Shown: positions 1 through 7,704 of the stretch, in pieces
How positions within the stretch are numbered: position 1 is the stretch's first letter
Layout of the letters: each line of letters starts with the position of its first letter
IMG/VR virus record: IMGVR_UViG_3300009413_002407
Coordinates: 1 to 21,482 of that record
Strand: one strand, 5' to 3'
DNA: 21,482 bases
DNA from: a virus
Program-made: the position numbers and the translations under genes
Notes under the pieces: generated by a model
Told to the model about the DNA's origin: nothing
Databases searched by the model: none
What the model saw: only the letters and a program-made list of their open reading frames with translations

Positions 1-2
1 AG

Positions 3-239
3 GTATTCAACAAAATCGCCCTGCTAGAGTGGAACCTAGAGGAGGATGACGGGACTCCCATACCTACACAGCCCGACGGGCTGGAGCGAGTTCCGATGGA
101 ATTCGCCAGGGCCATAATGACCCAGACCATGCAGGCTTTGGGACAAGTACCCGACCCTTTAGCAAAGAGCTCCAGCAATGGGCGCATTTTAATCCCAGAA
201 TCGGAGACGCCCCCTGGCAGTTTACCAGGGCTCAGTTAA
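3..239 (+). CDS. Tail assembly chaperone, upstream (zero-frame) part; 5' end outside window
   Basis: This is the C-terminal 78 residues of an ORF entering from the left edge in frame 3 and ending at TAA 237-239. It is acidic and polar (LEWNLEEDDGTPIP near its visible start). It lies just before the tape measure gene, where lambda-like phages encode gpG, a chaperone that coats the tape measure protein during tail assembly and is not part of the virion. The overlapping frame-2 ORF and the CCCTTTA heptamer at 155-161 fit the G/GT arrangement, in which a minority of ribosomes shift -1 to make a longer product. The assignment rests on position and architecture, because the visible sequence alone would not identify the family. 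Confidence 0.7.
   Translation, partial: VFNKIALLEWNLEEDDGTPIPTQPDGLERVPMEFARAIMTQTMQALGQVPDPLAKSSSNGRILIPESETPPGSLPGLS
155..161 (+). promoter_or_regulatory. Programmed -1 ribosomal frameshift site (CCCTTTA)
   Basis: The bases read C CCT TTA in the zero frame (codons GAC CCT TTA at 153-161). This is a canonical X XXY YYZ slippery heptamer. After a -1 slip both tRNAs re-pair with CCC and TTT, and translation continues with AGC AAA GAG in frame 2. The new frame stays open to 445, while the zero frame stops at 237-239. This is how gpG/gpGT tail chaperones are made in many siphophages. Efficiency and any stimulatory structure cannot be judged by eye. Confidence 0.72.
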
Positions 240-445
240 TTGACAGGTTATGCCAGCGGTACGGATGCCTCCCCTCGGCGCTTATGAACGAGGACGCCCA
301 CGAAATGTTACTGATGGGCAACCTGCTTCAGTATGATACAGAGCAGGGAGGAACAGGGACCTCGGCTCCTGTAGACGAGTCGATGGTCTACGACGGGATG
401 GACTTCAGCAACTGGGACGCTGGGCGTAAGAGGATGAATGGCTAA
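161..445 (+). CDS. Tail assembly chaperone, frameshifted extension (T part)
   Basis: Frame 2 is open from 50 to the TAA at 443-445. The part after the slip encodes SKELQQWAHFNPRIGDAPWQ and continues through RYGCLPSALMNED to the acidic end DESMVYDGMDFSNWDAGRKR. The first in-frame ATG is near 284, inside the conserved-looking region and without a clear ribosome binding site, so independent initiation would lose the front half. It is best read as the -1 frameshift extension (the T of GT), which bridges chaperone-coated tape measure to tail subunits. It overlaps the tape measure start (ATG 438) by 8 bases, which suggests coupling. Bulky aromatics with a WGxxPS-like RYGCLPS stretch are usual for this class. 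Confidence 0.68.
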   Translation, partial: SKELQQWAHFNPRIGDAPWQFTRAQLIDRLCQRYGCLPSALMNEDAHEMLLMGNLLQYDTEQGGTGTSAPVDESMVYDGMDFSNWDAGRKRMNG

Positions 446-2504
446 CGAAGTTAAAATTAAAATAACGGCTAACACCCGCCAGGCCGAAACGGCGATTACT
501 GGACTTCAGGATACCGTCAAGAAGTTTTCGGGAACGATACGGATGGCTGGGGTTGCCATGTCGGCGTTCGGAGCGGCGGGCATATTCGCTTCTGTGAAAT
601 TCGCCCAGGCCGCACTGGAACAGGAAAAGGCCATGGCAGTTCTGGGGAATGCCATCGAAAAAGGCGGCATCGCTTTCGCCAGTGTTAGAAAAGAGATTGA
701 GGCTACAACGGCGGCGCTCCAGGCCAAGACGAACTATGGCGACGAGGTACAGATGCGGGCCCTCGGCCAGATGGTCGCCCTCTCTGGTGATTATGAGGCC
801 AGCCTGAAGGCTCTGCCCGCCCTGCTAGATTTAAGCACCGCCCTCCAGATAGACCTCGCTGGAGCAACCAACCTCGTAGGACGGGGACTCTCTGGCAACA
901 TTGAACTCTTCAGTCGTTATGGCATCGTGGTCGAGAAGGGCATTACATCCCAGGGACTGATTAACCTGTTGCTGGAGAAATTCGGCGGAGCCGCCGAGGC
1001 CAACCGTGACCCGCTTAAACAACTGACCAATACCTGGGGAGATTTCGGGGAGGCCCTGGGGCGGGCTGTTATGCCCGTATTGATACCCTCGGTCATCCTG
1101 TTGACTCGTATGTTCGACATCCTCGGCAAACTTAATCCGAAATTACTGGCAGTCGGTGGAACTATCTTCATGGTATCCGCAGGGTTCTCGCTCTTCCTTG
1201 GGCCATTGGCTATAGCTATTTCCATGCTGCCTGCGGCCATTGCGGGCTTCACGGCCTTAGCGGGTGCAATGGGGGCACTGAGTGCGGCCAGCATAGCGTC
1301 AGCTGTAGGGATGATTGCAGCGTTCGGTTGGAATATAGGGCTAGTAGCTGCGGGGGCTGTAGCCACTGCGGTAGCTCTTCAAATGCTATGGGGTGCACTT
1401 ACTGGCGGCGAAACTAACCCGATAGAAATCGTTAAGGGCTGGACGACGAGCATTAAGGGTGCGATGACTTCCATTATGGATATGACCGAACAGGCCGAGA
1501 AAAACCAGGTAGCGATGGACAAACTCGCCAAGACTATGGCGGAAAGTTTGGCAAAGGCGGCCGAGGATTCTGCCGCCCAATTCGACGGCCTGGAAACCAG
1601 TATGCAGGGAGTGGCCGAGGTATCACTCGATGACACTACGGTCTGGCTCCAGACATTACGGGATGAGGCTGACAGAGCGGGCGAGAATATCGGCAACCTC
1701 TGGGACCTCCTGGAACGGCCGCCAGTCATTCAACGCAGGCTACCAATGCCCGTTGTACAGGGAGCCCTTGGATTTGAACGGACGCTCCTCCCAGGAGTCC
1801 AGGATGCTGGGGTTCAGCGGTATATAGATATGACAAACGTCTTCAAGGAACTGCTAATCCCAACCAGGACATTCAAAGAGGAAGTGGGGAAGTTGGTCAG
1901 TGAGACGGGAAACTGGGAATTAGCCATGGGCGTGGTTGGGAATCGGATGGAAGACCACTTGCTGCGGCAGGTTAAAATACTGGCCGAGGGGTTTGTCGGC
2001 GGGGCCGAGGCGTTTGCAGACTTCACCGCTCAACGGATGACAATACCTGAGATGCTGGATGCCTTCCGCAGTGGGATATTTAGGGTAAATCAAGGGGCGG
2101 AAGAGGCAGCCGTCACAGTTGACACTCTTACCCAGTCCTTCAAGGCACTGGCCGAGCAACTGGATGACCCACGGCTCGACCTTGACCCGACCGGATTCGG
2201 CGGTGGCCCTGGCGGATTGTTCAAACCGTTTGGGACTCAAATTCAGTTGATGCACCAGCCAGGCGACCCAGGCGCAGCCGAGATGACCGAGGCGGGCAAG
2301 GCATGGCTGGAGACGCGAGAGAAAGAACGAGCAGCCACCATGCTGGCGTCCTGGGAGGCACAGGCCGCACATCTGGGAATCAGTCTACAAGAGCTGGAAA
2401 GACGGACGGGTCAAACAATAATTGTCAAGGTTGAGCTTGATGGTAAAACTGTTGCAGACGCAATAGGGAAAGTTACCAGTGACGCTGAACAAAATGGTGG
2501 ATAA
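438..2504 (+). CDS. Tail tape measure protein
   Basis: The product has 688 residues. It begins MANEVKIKITANTRQAETAI, the short beta start plus helix typical of tape measure proteins (the 'I.i.Ad...A...i..l' pattern). Long Ala/Gly-rich helical stretches follow. A strongly hydrophobic block at about residues 236-330 is probably the segment inserted into or across the host membrane during DNA ejection. The C-terminal third is hydrophilic and Gln/Glu-rich. In siphophages this protein sets tail length (roughly 0.15 nm per residue, so about 100 nm here) and is released on infection. It follows the tail chaperone pair directly and precedes the distal tail gene, the canonical order. No lytic transglycosylase or peptidase motif was recognised inside it. 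The start ATG 438 overlaps the chaperone stop. Confidence 0.9.
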   Translation: MANEVKIKITANTRQAETAITGLQDTVKKFSGTIRMAGVAMSAFGAAGIFASVKFAQAALEQEKAMAVLGNAIEKGGIAFASVRKEIEATTAALQAKTNYGDEVQMRALGQMVALSGDYEASLKALPALLDLSTALQIDLAGATNLVGRGLSGNIELFSRYGIVVEKGITSQGLINLLLEKFGGAAEANRDPLKQLTNTWGDFGEALGRAVMPVLIPSVILLTRMFDILGKLNPKLLAVGGTIFMVSAGFSLFLGPLAIAISMLPAAIAGFTALAGAMGALSAASIASAVGMIAAFGWNIGLVAAGAVATAVALQMLWGALTGGETNPIEIVKGWTTSIKGAMTSIMDMTEQAEKNQVAMDKLAKTMAESLAKAAEDSAAQFDGLETSMQGVAEVSLDDTTVWLQTLRDEADRAGENIGNLWDLLERPPVIQRRLPMPVVQGALGFERTLLPGVQDAGVQRYIDMTNVFKELLIPTRTFKEEVGKLVSETGNWELAMGVVGNRMEDHLLRQVKILAEGFVGGAEAFADFTAQRMTIPEMLDAFRSGIFRVNQGAEEAAVTVDTLTQSFKALAEQLDDPRLDLDPTGFGGGPGGLFKPFGTQIQLMHQPGDPGAAEMTEAGKAWLETREKERAATMLASWEAQAAHLGISLQELERRTGQTIIVKVELDGKTVADAIGKVTSDAEQNGG

Positions 2505-2510
2505 AGGCTG

Positions 2511-4373
2511 ATGGCTACTACGGTCACATTAACGGATGGCACCACTACGCTGGCGCTCAACGATGGCAGTGTCCTGACTGTCAGAACTCGGACACTACGG
2601 TTCCCGCCGCCTGCACCGCTGCGGTCTATGTCGGGGCCCAACCTTTCCCGTGATGGCCAGGGTATGATTGCCAGGACTTTTAGCAACCGCACCGTGACGA
2701 TGGAGATTGTCATGGACGGGAGCAGTACATCCCTCGAAACCAGTTTCAAAAACGTCCAGAAGATGCTCCGCCTTGCCAGGGAATATGAGCAGTTCGGGGC
2801 AGGCTCCAGGATGGAGCTTCAGTACAAGCGAGGCAGTGGGACACAATACAACTTCCAGGTTCTGGATGGGGTATTCGACCAGGGGGCAGAGAGCCAGGGC
2901 CCAGCCCTGACCGTTGCTACCCATGTCATAGGTATCCTCACCCTGACCTGCAAACCGTTCGCCGAGGGTACGGCCATCGAGGTGGAAAACTATGTCAAAG
3001 ACCCCAGCTTTGAAATCGCTGGGACGCCGAAGGCCGACTGGTGTCCCCAGGGGACATCGACAAGGGACACGACCCTGGCCAAGTTCGGATTGGCCTCGGG
3101 CAAAATCGACACCAACGGCGGGAACTCGGCAGGGTGGAGCCAACGGACTCCAGCGGGCACCTTTGCCGAGGGCGATGTGGTGTCCCTGGGATACTGGCGT
3201 AAAATCACGGAAAACAGTGTAACGGCTAGTAAGTCCGATGCCTTAAATGCTCACCTCATTTTCGAGAATTCTTCCAATGCCACCATCACGGACAACGCCC
3301 TCAACGAGGCTGGAGGGGTTACGGATTCGGATTTCGTCCACAAACAAATTTTGAACAAAACAGCCCCAGCCAATACCGACCATGTTAGACTCCGTTTGCT
3401 CCAGAGCGTCCAGACGGGAGGCTCAGAGGATATTACTGGTTACTATGACGGTGTTGTCCTGGCCAAAGGTTCCACCATCAGCTGCACCTTCGTTTCCTCT
3501 CGTTATCTGGGAAACCATTTCGATGACAACGCCCAATGCCACACCAACTATATTGACATTTATTGCACCCCAGGAGATGTACCTGGAGCCCTACAGGTCA
3601 AGTTGTATGAGAATGAGGCCCATACTAAAATCTACCTCGGAGCGAGAGAGGCGGGCCGAATGCTGGACACCGTATTTCTGGAGGCCGAATGCTTCACGGG
3701 TCTGGCCTGTGCGGGCGGCTGTACTAATTCCCACGCAGGCACAGGCAACACCAACGTTGCGGCCTCTACCACTGCGGCCAGTCCCCTGGTTGTCACCGAG
3801 GAACTAGCCACCCCGCCAAATGGAGCTTTCAGGGTTCTCGTCAGGGGCCAGTGCGGGGCGGTATCGTGCAGCGACATCCACATGGGCGTCGGTTATTCGG
3901 AGGGCGGAGTAACCCAGACACCCTCAACCTGTAGCCAGTACGTAGACATGGGAGGGATTGGCATCTATGAATTGGGCTCCCTCCAGATACCAGCCAAATC
4001 AACGCCCGACAACCAGACCCAGGCTCCGTTCACCATACGGCTGGCAATGCACAATTCCGATTGCACTCAAGGGAACACCCAGGTCGATTATATGATGCTC
4101 CTCCCCGTGGATGTAGGGTTCGGTATTATCGGCTCCAAGGCAAGCAGCCGCGACGTAGTGTTGATGGACTCCGAGAGCGACCAGAGGGCGTTGGCGTTAC
4201 TCAATACCTCGGACGTTATCCAGAGCTACCCACCCTGCCAACAGAGCAACCCGCCAGGGGCTCATCCATGCGGGACTCGGATTTATGCCATATCGGACAA
4301 CGGCTCCGCTGACATAGCTGACGGGTGGACTGTAGGGGTTCGGATTGTGCCCAGGTATCTCCAGGTGATTTGA
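2511..4373 (+). CDS. Distal tail (Dit-like) protein with probable carbohydrate-binding insertion
   Basis: A 620-residue protein starting 6 bases after the tape measure stop. Residues 1-150 look like a distal-tail N-domain (beta-rich, then a helix around FKNVQKMLRLAREYEQ, then strands through YNFQVLDGVFDQ). From about residue 163 the pattern YVKDPSFEIAG ... W ... GLASGKI ... GDVVSLGYW resembles the jelly-roll carbohydrate-binding modules of the CBM4/9 type ('NPSFE ... W ... SG...l'). The C-terminal 250 residues are beta-rich with many cysteines (for example CFTGLACAGGCTNS), which may make disulphides or bind metal. Dit proteins join the tail tube to the tip and often carry sugar-binding insertions that help attach to the cell surface. 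The position directly after the tape measure supports this. The Dit label is inferred from position plus the N-domain; the sugar-binding domain is a pattern match. Confidence 0.6.
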   Translation: MATTVTLTDGTTTLALNDGSVLTVRTRTLRFPPPAPLRSMSGPNLSRDGQGMIARTFSNRTVTMEIVMDGSSTSLETSFKNVQKMLRLAREYEQFGAGSRMELQYKRGSGTQYNFQVLDGVFDQGAESQGPALTVATHVIGILTLTCKPFAEGTAIEVENYVKDPSFEIAGTPKADWCPQGTSTRDTTLAKFGLASGKIDTNGGNSAGWSQRTPAGTFAEGDVVSLGYWRKITENSVTASKSDALNAHLIFENSSNATITDNALNEAGGVTDSDFVHKQILNKTAPANTDHVRLRLLQSVQTGGSEDITGYYDGVVLAKGSTISCTFVSSRYLGNHFDDNAQCHTNYIDIYCTPGDVPGALQVKLYENEAHTKIYLGAREAGRMLDTVFLEAECFTGLACAGGCTNSHAGTGNTNVAASTTAASPLVVTEELATPPNGAFRVLVRGQCGAVSCSDIHMGVGYSEGGVTQTPSTCSQYVDMGGIGIYELGSLQIPAKSTPDNQTQAPFTIRLAMHNSDCTQGNTQVDYMMLLPVDVGFGIIGSKASSRDVVLMDSESDQRALALLNTSDVIQSYPPCQQSNPPGAHPCGTRIYAISDNGSADIADGWTVGVRIVPRYLQVI

Positions 4374-5557
4374 TGGTATTCCCTCATTCGCCACTTACTG
4401 TTAACCTCTGGGATAGTACGAGCAAGACGAACCTCATAGCTGAGTGGACGGCACCGTATCAACGGCTGACATTTTCCACGGCGCTCCACGGTGGATTCAG
4501 GGACTGTGACCTGGTAATCCCGATGAGCCTTGAGGAGGCGTGGCTGTCCCTCAACCGTGAGCATCTGCCTGGGTATCATTTCTATTTGTTGCAGGTGCTG
4601 GAGGGGCCGCTTGTCGTATGGGAGGGGCGGGTCATGCGCTGCGCCGTTGTCAGCAATGCTGGATTCCAGGGGCTCCATGTCAAGGCGTTCGGTTACTGGT
4701 CAAGCCTCCGTGACCAATATTATGACGATGAGGACGGGACTTCCACAAACTGGGCGTCCACCCATGGGGGCTCCGATGATGTCATCAGGGACATGGTGCC
4801 GACGGAAGCCCCAGATATAAGCTCCAGCACGGCTGAAATAGATGCTAATACAAATGACCTAGTAGGCATTACCGAGCTTCATACACGGGACTATCCGCAG
4901 AACCATATAATTAAGACCCTGGCCCCTACGGCCGATACGGGCGAAATCCCGTGGTATGCCGCCGTCTGGGAGGATAGAATATTTCACTGGCACGAAAGGG
5001 CCGTTGCTACGGTGGACTGGTTTACCCGCCGCTCTGAGATGACCTATCGGCTGGAGCAAGACGCCACCCACCTCCGAAACGCAATCCTCCCCGTGAAGGC
5101 GGGCACCGAGGGGACGGTTTCAACCAACACTGACAGCCTCGCTCTCTACCCCAGGCGGGAGCTTAAAATTACCGTCCCCGCTGGCGTCTCCTCCACGATT
5201 GAGAATGATATGCGGGACACGGTTCTGGCGACACGGGCATTCCCCAGGCAGTCCGAGTCCTTCGAAATCCGAGGCCAGGTCTGGAGCGCCAGGGCTGCTC
5301 GGCACCTGGTCGCCATTAACGGGGCCAGGGTAGAGATGAGTAAATACTGGCTGAGGGCTGGGGACGTTTTGCGGGTTGATGATTTCGTCCCAGGCACCAT
5401 CTCAACCACGACGCTGGATGCCCTGCGAACATTTTATGTGCTGGAAACAACCTACAACGCTATCACTGATACGCTGGTCGTTGTACCAGATAGACCCTCT
5501 GGCGACCTGGCGACGCTCCTGAGCCGCCGAATCCAGATTGAGAGCGACCTAATATGA
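4373..5557 (+). CDS. Tail tip / baseplate hub-like protein
   Basis: The start is placed at ATG 4373, which shares its A with the TGA of the upstream gene (TGATG), giving 394 residues. The frame is open to an earlier start at 4325, but that would overlap the upstream gene by 49 bases. The protein is beta-rich with many tryptophans. It begins FPHSPLTVNLWDSTSKTNLI and continues with an alternating strand pattern (LTFSTALHGGFRDCDLVIPM). This resembles tail-associated hub proteins related to the siphophage Gp37-like/Tal group, which form the ring below the distal tail protein. No peptidase or glycosidase motif was recognised. The function is inferred from the fixed order tape measure, distal tail, tail-associated protein. 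Confidence 0.55.
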   Translation: MVFPHSPLTVNLWDSTSKTNLIAEWTAPYQRLTFSTALHGGFRDCDLVIPMSLEEAWLSLNREHLPGYHFYLLQVLEGPLVVWEGRVMRCAVVSNAGFQGLHVKAFGYWSSLRDQYYDDEDGTSTNWASTHGGSDDVIRDMVPTEAPDISSSTAEIDANTNDLVGITELHTRDYPQNHIIKTLAPTADTGEIPWYAAVWEDRIFHWHERAVATVDWFTRRSEMTYRLEQDATHLRNAILPVKAGTEGTVSTNTDSLALYPRRELKITVPAGVSSTIENDMRDTVLATRAFPRQSESFEIRGQVWSARAARHLVAINGARVEMSKYWLRAGDVLRVDDFVPGTISTTTLDALRTFYVLETTYNAITDTLVVVPDRPSGDLATLLSRRIQIESDLI

Positions 5558-5566
5558 GGAGGGGAA

Positions 5567-5989
5567 ATGGCATTAGTCCAGGTTGAGTCCAATCTATTTA
5601 TAGGCAACGTCGCGGATTTCGGTAGCAGTAGCACCCTCCAGGCGAGGAGCGTTGTTTTATCTATCGTCTGCCATGGCTCCAGGGGGTTCGGACATACGGG
5701 CTCCTCGGTGGGCCAGGCGGCCTTCAATATCGGCGAGGACGGCAATTCGCCCGAATGGTTTATCAGGGGCATAGTGGATGTCCTACTGCGGGCCTATGGT
5801 AGCAGGGTAATCAGTGTCCATGATGGCAGCGGCGGGCTTTCTATCGGCGCCTTTATCCTCTCCTGTATGCGGGCTCAATCCGCCACGCAGACCTATGTTC
5901 AGGGCAAGGCATGGTTGGACGCCCTGGTGAGCGATGCCCTGCTAATACCCAGCGCCCTCGACACCCAGGGAGCGAGGTATTGGAATTGA
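5567..5989 (+). CDS. Dual-specificity-phosphatase-like protein, probably catalytically inactive
   Basis: A 140-residue protein with a good ribosome binding site (GAGGAGG before ATG 5567). The layout resembles small dual-specificity phosphatases: ESNLFIGNVADF near the start (family pattern 'i...LyiGn..da'), a central strand VVLSIVC, an Asp in NIGEDG at residue 58 where the general-acid Asp would be, then a helix, then VISVHDGSGGLSIGAFILSC. The last part lines up with the signature HCxxGxxR plus following helix, except that the Cys is Asp (residue 86) and the Arg is Ser (residue 92). If the alignment is right the fold may be kept but phosphatase chemistry lost, leaving a binding or structural role. 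It sits directly after the tail tip genes and overlaps the next gene by one base. No database comparison was possible, so the fold is a pattern-based inference. Confidence 0.45.
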   Translation: MALVQVESNLFIGNVADFGSSSTLQARSVVLSIVCHGSRGFGHTGSSVGQAAFNIGEDGNSPEWFIRGIVDVLLRAYGSRVISVHDGSGGLSIGAFILSCMRAQSATQTYVQGKAWLDALVSDALLIPSALDTQGARYWN

Positions 5990-6189
5990 TGTTAGCGGGC
6001 GATAAAATAGCCATCGACTACGGATACCATAGAGGAATGTTCCAGGGCCTCTCTGGCGTTCTGGTGCGGTCTAGAGCCAACCTATGGGTCATTCGGCTGG
6101 ATGATACCTACACGGCCAGCACGGCGGGCCGCAGCTGCGAGTATACCTGGGTCTATGAAACTGCGAACCATCTTGTTCCGATGATATGA
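5989..6189 (+). CDS. Small beta-rich protein, SH3/KOW-like, function unknown
   Basis: The start is placed at ATG 5989 (TGATG overlap with the upstream stop), giving 66 residues. The open frame extends upstream to 5911, but that part lies inside the previous gene. The sequence MLAGDKIAIDYGYHRGMFQG followed by GVLVRSRANLWVIRLDD has the glycine and strand spacing of a small SH3-like or KOW-type barrel. Nothing identifies a partner. It is probably co-translated with its upstream neighbour. Confidence 0.5.
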   Translation: MLAGDKIAIDYGYHRGMFQGLSGVLVRSRANLWVIRLDDTYTASTAGRSCEYTWVYETANHLVPMI

Positions 6190-6196
6190 GGTTATA

Positions 6197-6349
6197 ATGG
6201 TTTCCACACTTCGGCCGCAGATATTCCTCGCCATTATCGCCCTGGGGGCTATATCCATTTATGGCCTCAAGATGGGCCATATAGAGGTCGTGACGAGTGG
6301 GGCTGCGGGCATTTTGGCATTAGGGCTTAAGGTTTTAGAGCGGGAGTAA
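6197..6349 (+). CDS. Small membrane protein (50 residues)
   Basis: The ORF begins at ATG 6197, preceded by ATGAGGTTATA, and ends TAA 6347-6349. The product MVSTLRPQIFLAIIALGAIS is followed by a short polar turn (YGLKMGHIEV) and a second hydrophobic stretch (VTSGAAGILALGLKVL). It therefore looks like a two-helix hairpin. It sits after the tail genes in a run of three tiny genes that includes another membrane protein, a usual place for holin or antiholin genes. Size and context are suggestive only. Confidence 0.55.
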   Translation: MVSTLRPQIFLAIIALGAISIYGLKMGHIEVVTSGAAGILALGLKVLERE

Positions 6350-6353
6350 AACG

Positions 6354-6524
6354 ATGAAAATATGGCAGATAATCTCCTTTGGGCTGGACGTCTATCGGCG
6401 GTTCGGTAAACAGAAAATCAGTACGTCAACATATCATACCGTTGCAGGGGCATTCCGCAGCGGTTGCTCCAAGGCCGAGTGGGTCAACCTGGGGCACTTG
6501 TTGGGGATAGTGGAACCCGAATAA
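6354..6524 (+). CDS. Small unknown protein (56 residues)
   Basis: The ORF runs from ATG 6354 to TAA 6522-6524, with GGGAGTAAAACG upstream as a likely ribosome binding site. The product starts MKIWQIISFGLDVYRRFGKQ and ends GHLLGIVEPE. It is basic and amphipathic without an obvious transmembrane helix. It lies four bases after one small membrane protein gene and shares a base (TAATG) with the next, so it is translated as part of the same unit. No family recognised. Confidence 0.45.
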   Translation: MKIWQIISFGLDVYRRFGKQKISTSTYHTVAGAFRSGCSKAEWVNLGHLLGIVEPE

Positions 6525-6784
6525 TGCCTGATGAACCTGAAGACAAGAAGCCCAGGAGGAGGGACTCGACCACCCTCTCAGGCAAGGAGTTAATACAATT
6601 AGTAATTTTCACCCCTGTTGTGATGGTCTGGTTGGCTCTGGCTGCGAGGATAATCTGGTCTGCCAGTAGCAACGCAAATACCCTGGACAATATAGAGGGG
6701 TTGCTGACAGCCCTGGCAGTCCTGACAATCCCTGTTAGTGCTGGTTTAGGCAAGATATTTGAAGGTGACGGGAAGAAAGAATGA
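6524..6784 (+). CDS. Holin-like small membrane protein
   Basis: The start is placed at ATG 6524 (TAATG overlap), giving 86 residues, although the frame is open from 6464. A charged N-terminus (MPDEPEDKKPRRRDSTT) is followed by two hydrophobic helices at about residues 24-46 (LIQLVIFTPVVMVWLALAA) and 58-78 (GLLTALAVLTIPVSAGLG), then a short charged tail (GDGKKE). Size, topology and position after tail genes fit a class II holin, which makes membrane holes at the end of infection. No endolysin was recognised beside it, which weakens the label. It overlaps the next gene by four bases (ATGA). Confidence 0.5.
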   Translation: MPDEPEDKKPRRRDSTTLSGKELIQLVIFTPVVMVWLALAARIIWSASSNANTLDNIEGLLTALAVLTIPVSAGLGKIFEGDGKKE

Positions 6785-7701
6785 TTAAGAGAATTCTGGG
6801 TCGTTTTCGTAACATCAAAGTAGTAGTCCGTGAGCGGGAATTCAGAATGCCCACTCCTCCAGGCGTCAGATTTAAGTCCCCTGGCGTCAAGATGAAATTG
6901 CCAACCCTACAGGGATTCCGAGTCCCAGGGAGCCTCGCCAGGGTGGTTCTTGGGGTGTTTGTTGTGAGCGGTTTACTGATGGGCGGCGCTATGTATTTCA
7001 GCATTGCGGGCGTTACCCAGGCCAAGGAGTGGCCCGCCGCTGGAGCGGCCTATTCGTTGGGCACCCCTGGCGGCGAAATAGGCGCTGACCTCCCTGATGA
7101 GGATATAGGGATGGCAACCCAGCGGGCCAGCCAGACCCTCCAGATTAACCTCGCCAGCGGAGTAAGATTGAGCGAGTTGACCCTGAAAGACATGGACCTG
7201 GGCAGGAGCGGTTTAACGACCTGCCTCAGCATCGGGCGGGCTACTGGGGCCACTGGGTGGCTCTACGTTGACGAGATGTTGATGACGGGAGTTAGTACGC
7301 CCGCCATGGATTTGGCCAATGCAGAGATTGCTACCCTGACCCTCGCTGCCGTCGTTGATGGTAGAACCAACAGCGCCACCCTGGACTCTACCATCGCCGA
7401 GCAGATAATCGTCTCGACACGGGGCAGCGGTGCATTCGTCTCCGAGGGGTCGGTGGTTGACCGTGTAGTTATAGAGATGGCAGCCGACGCCAGCATAGGT
7501 ATCCTAACCATTCAGAATGTTAAATGTTCGGTCGGGAATATTGACCTTGACCACATCAAGGCAGGCAGCCTCACCCTCGACGCTACCTCCAGGGTAGGTT
7601 CGGGCGATGGTATAGACACGGCGGATTTGGTGATAAATTCCACGGTCAAGACCAGGGTGTCAACGGACTCGATGGTTGAGACGCCGATAAAGGTTCAGTA
7701 G
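6781..7701 (+). CDS. Membrane-anchored beta-repeat protein, unknown function
   Basis: The product has 306 residues. The N-terminal 50 residues are basic and proline-rich (MPTPPGVRFKSPGVKMKLP). A single transmembrane helix follows at about 52-78 (LARVVLGVFVVSGLLMGGAM), after which the protein is Thr/Asp/Val-rich. The latter part carries irregular beta repeats of the form 'A.i..LtL....' (SELTLKDMDLG, AEIATLTLAAVVDG, IGILTIQNVK, GSLTLDATSR), suggesting a stacked-strand or beta-helix ectodomain. The orientation is probably type II with the repeats outside. Its start overlaps the holin-like gene (ATGA). It could mark the infected cell surface, act in lysis or belong to the tail tip; the sequence does not decide. 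Confidence 0.55.
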   Translation: MIKRILGRFRNIKVVVREREFRMPTPPGVRFKSPGVKMKLPTLQGFRVPGSLARVVLGVFVVSGLLMGGAMYFSIAGVTQAKEWPAAGAAYSLGTPGGEIGADLPDEDIGMATQRASQTLQINLASGVRLSELTLKDMDLGRSGLTTCLSIGRATGATGWLYVDEMLMTGVSTPAMDLANAEIATLTLAAVVDGRTNSATLDSTIAEQIIVSTRGSGAFVSEGSVVDRVVIEMAADASIGILTIQNVKCSVGNIDLDHIKAGSLTLDATSRVGSGDGIDTADLVINSTVKTRVSTDSMVETPIKVQ

Positions 7702-7704
7702 CCC

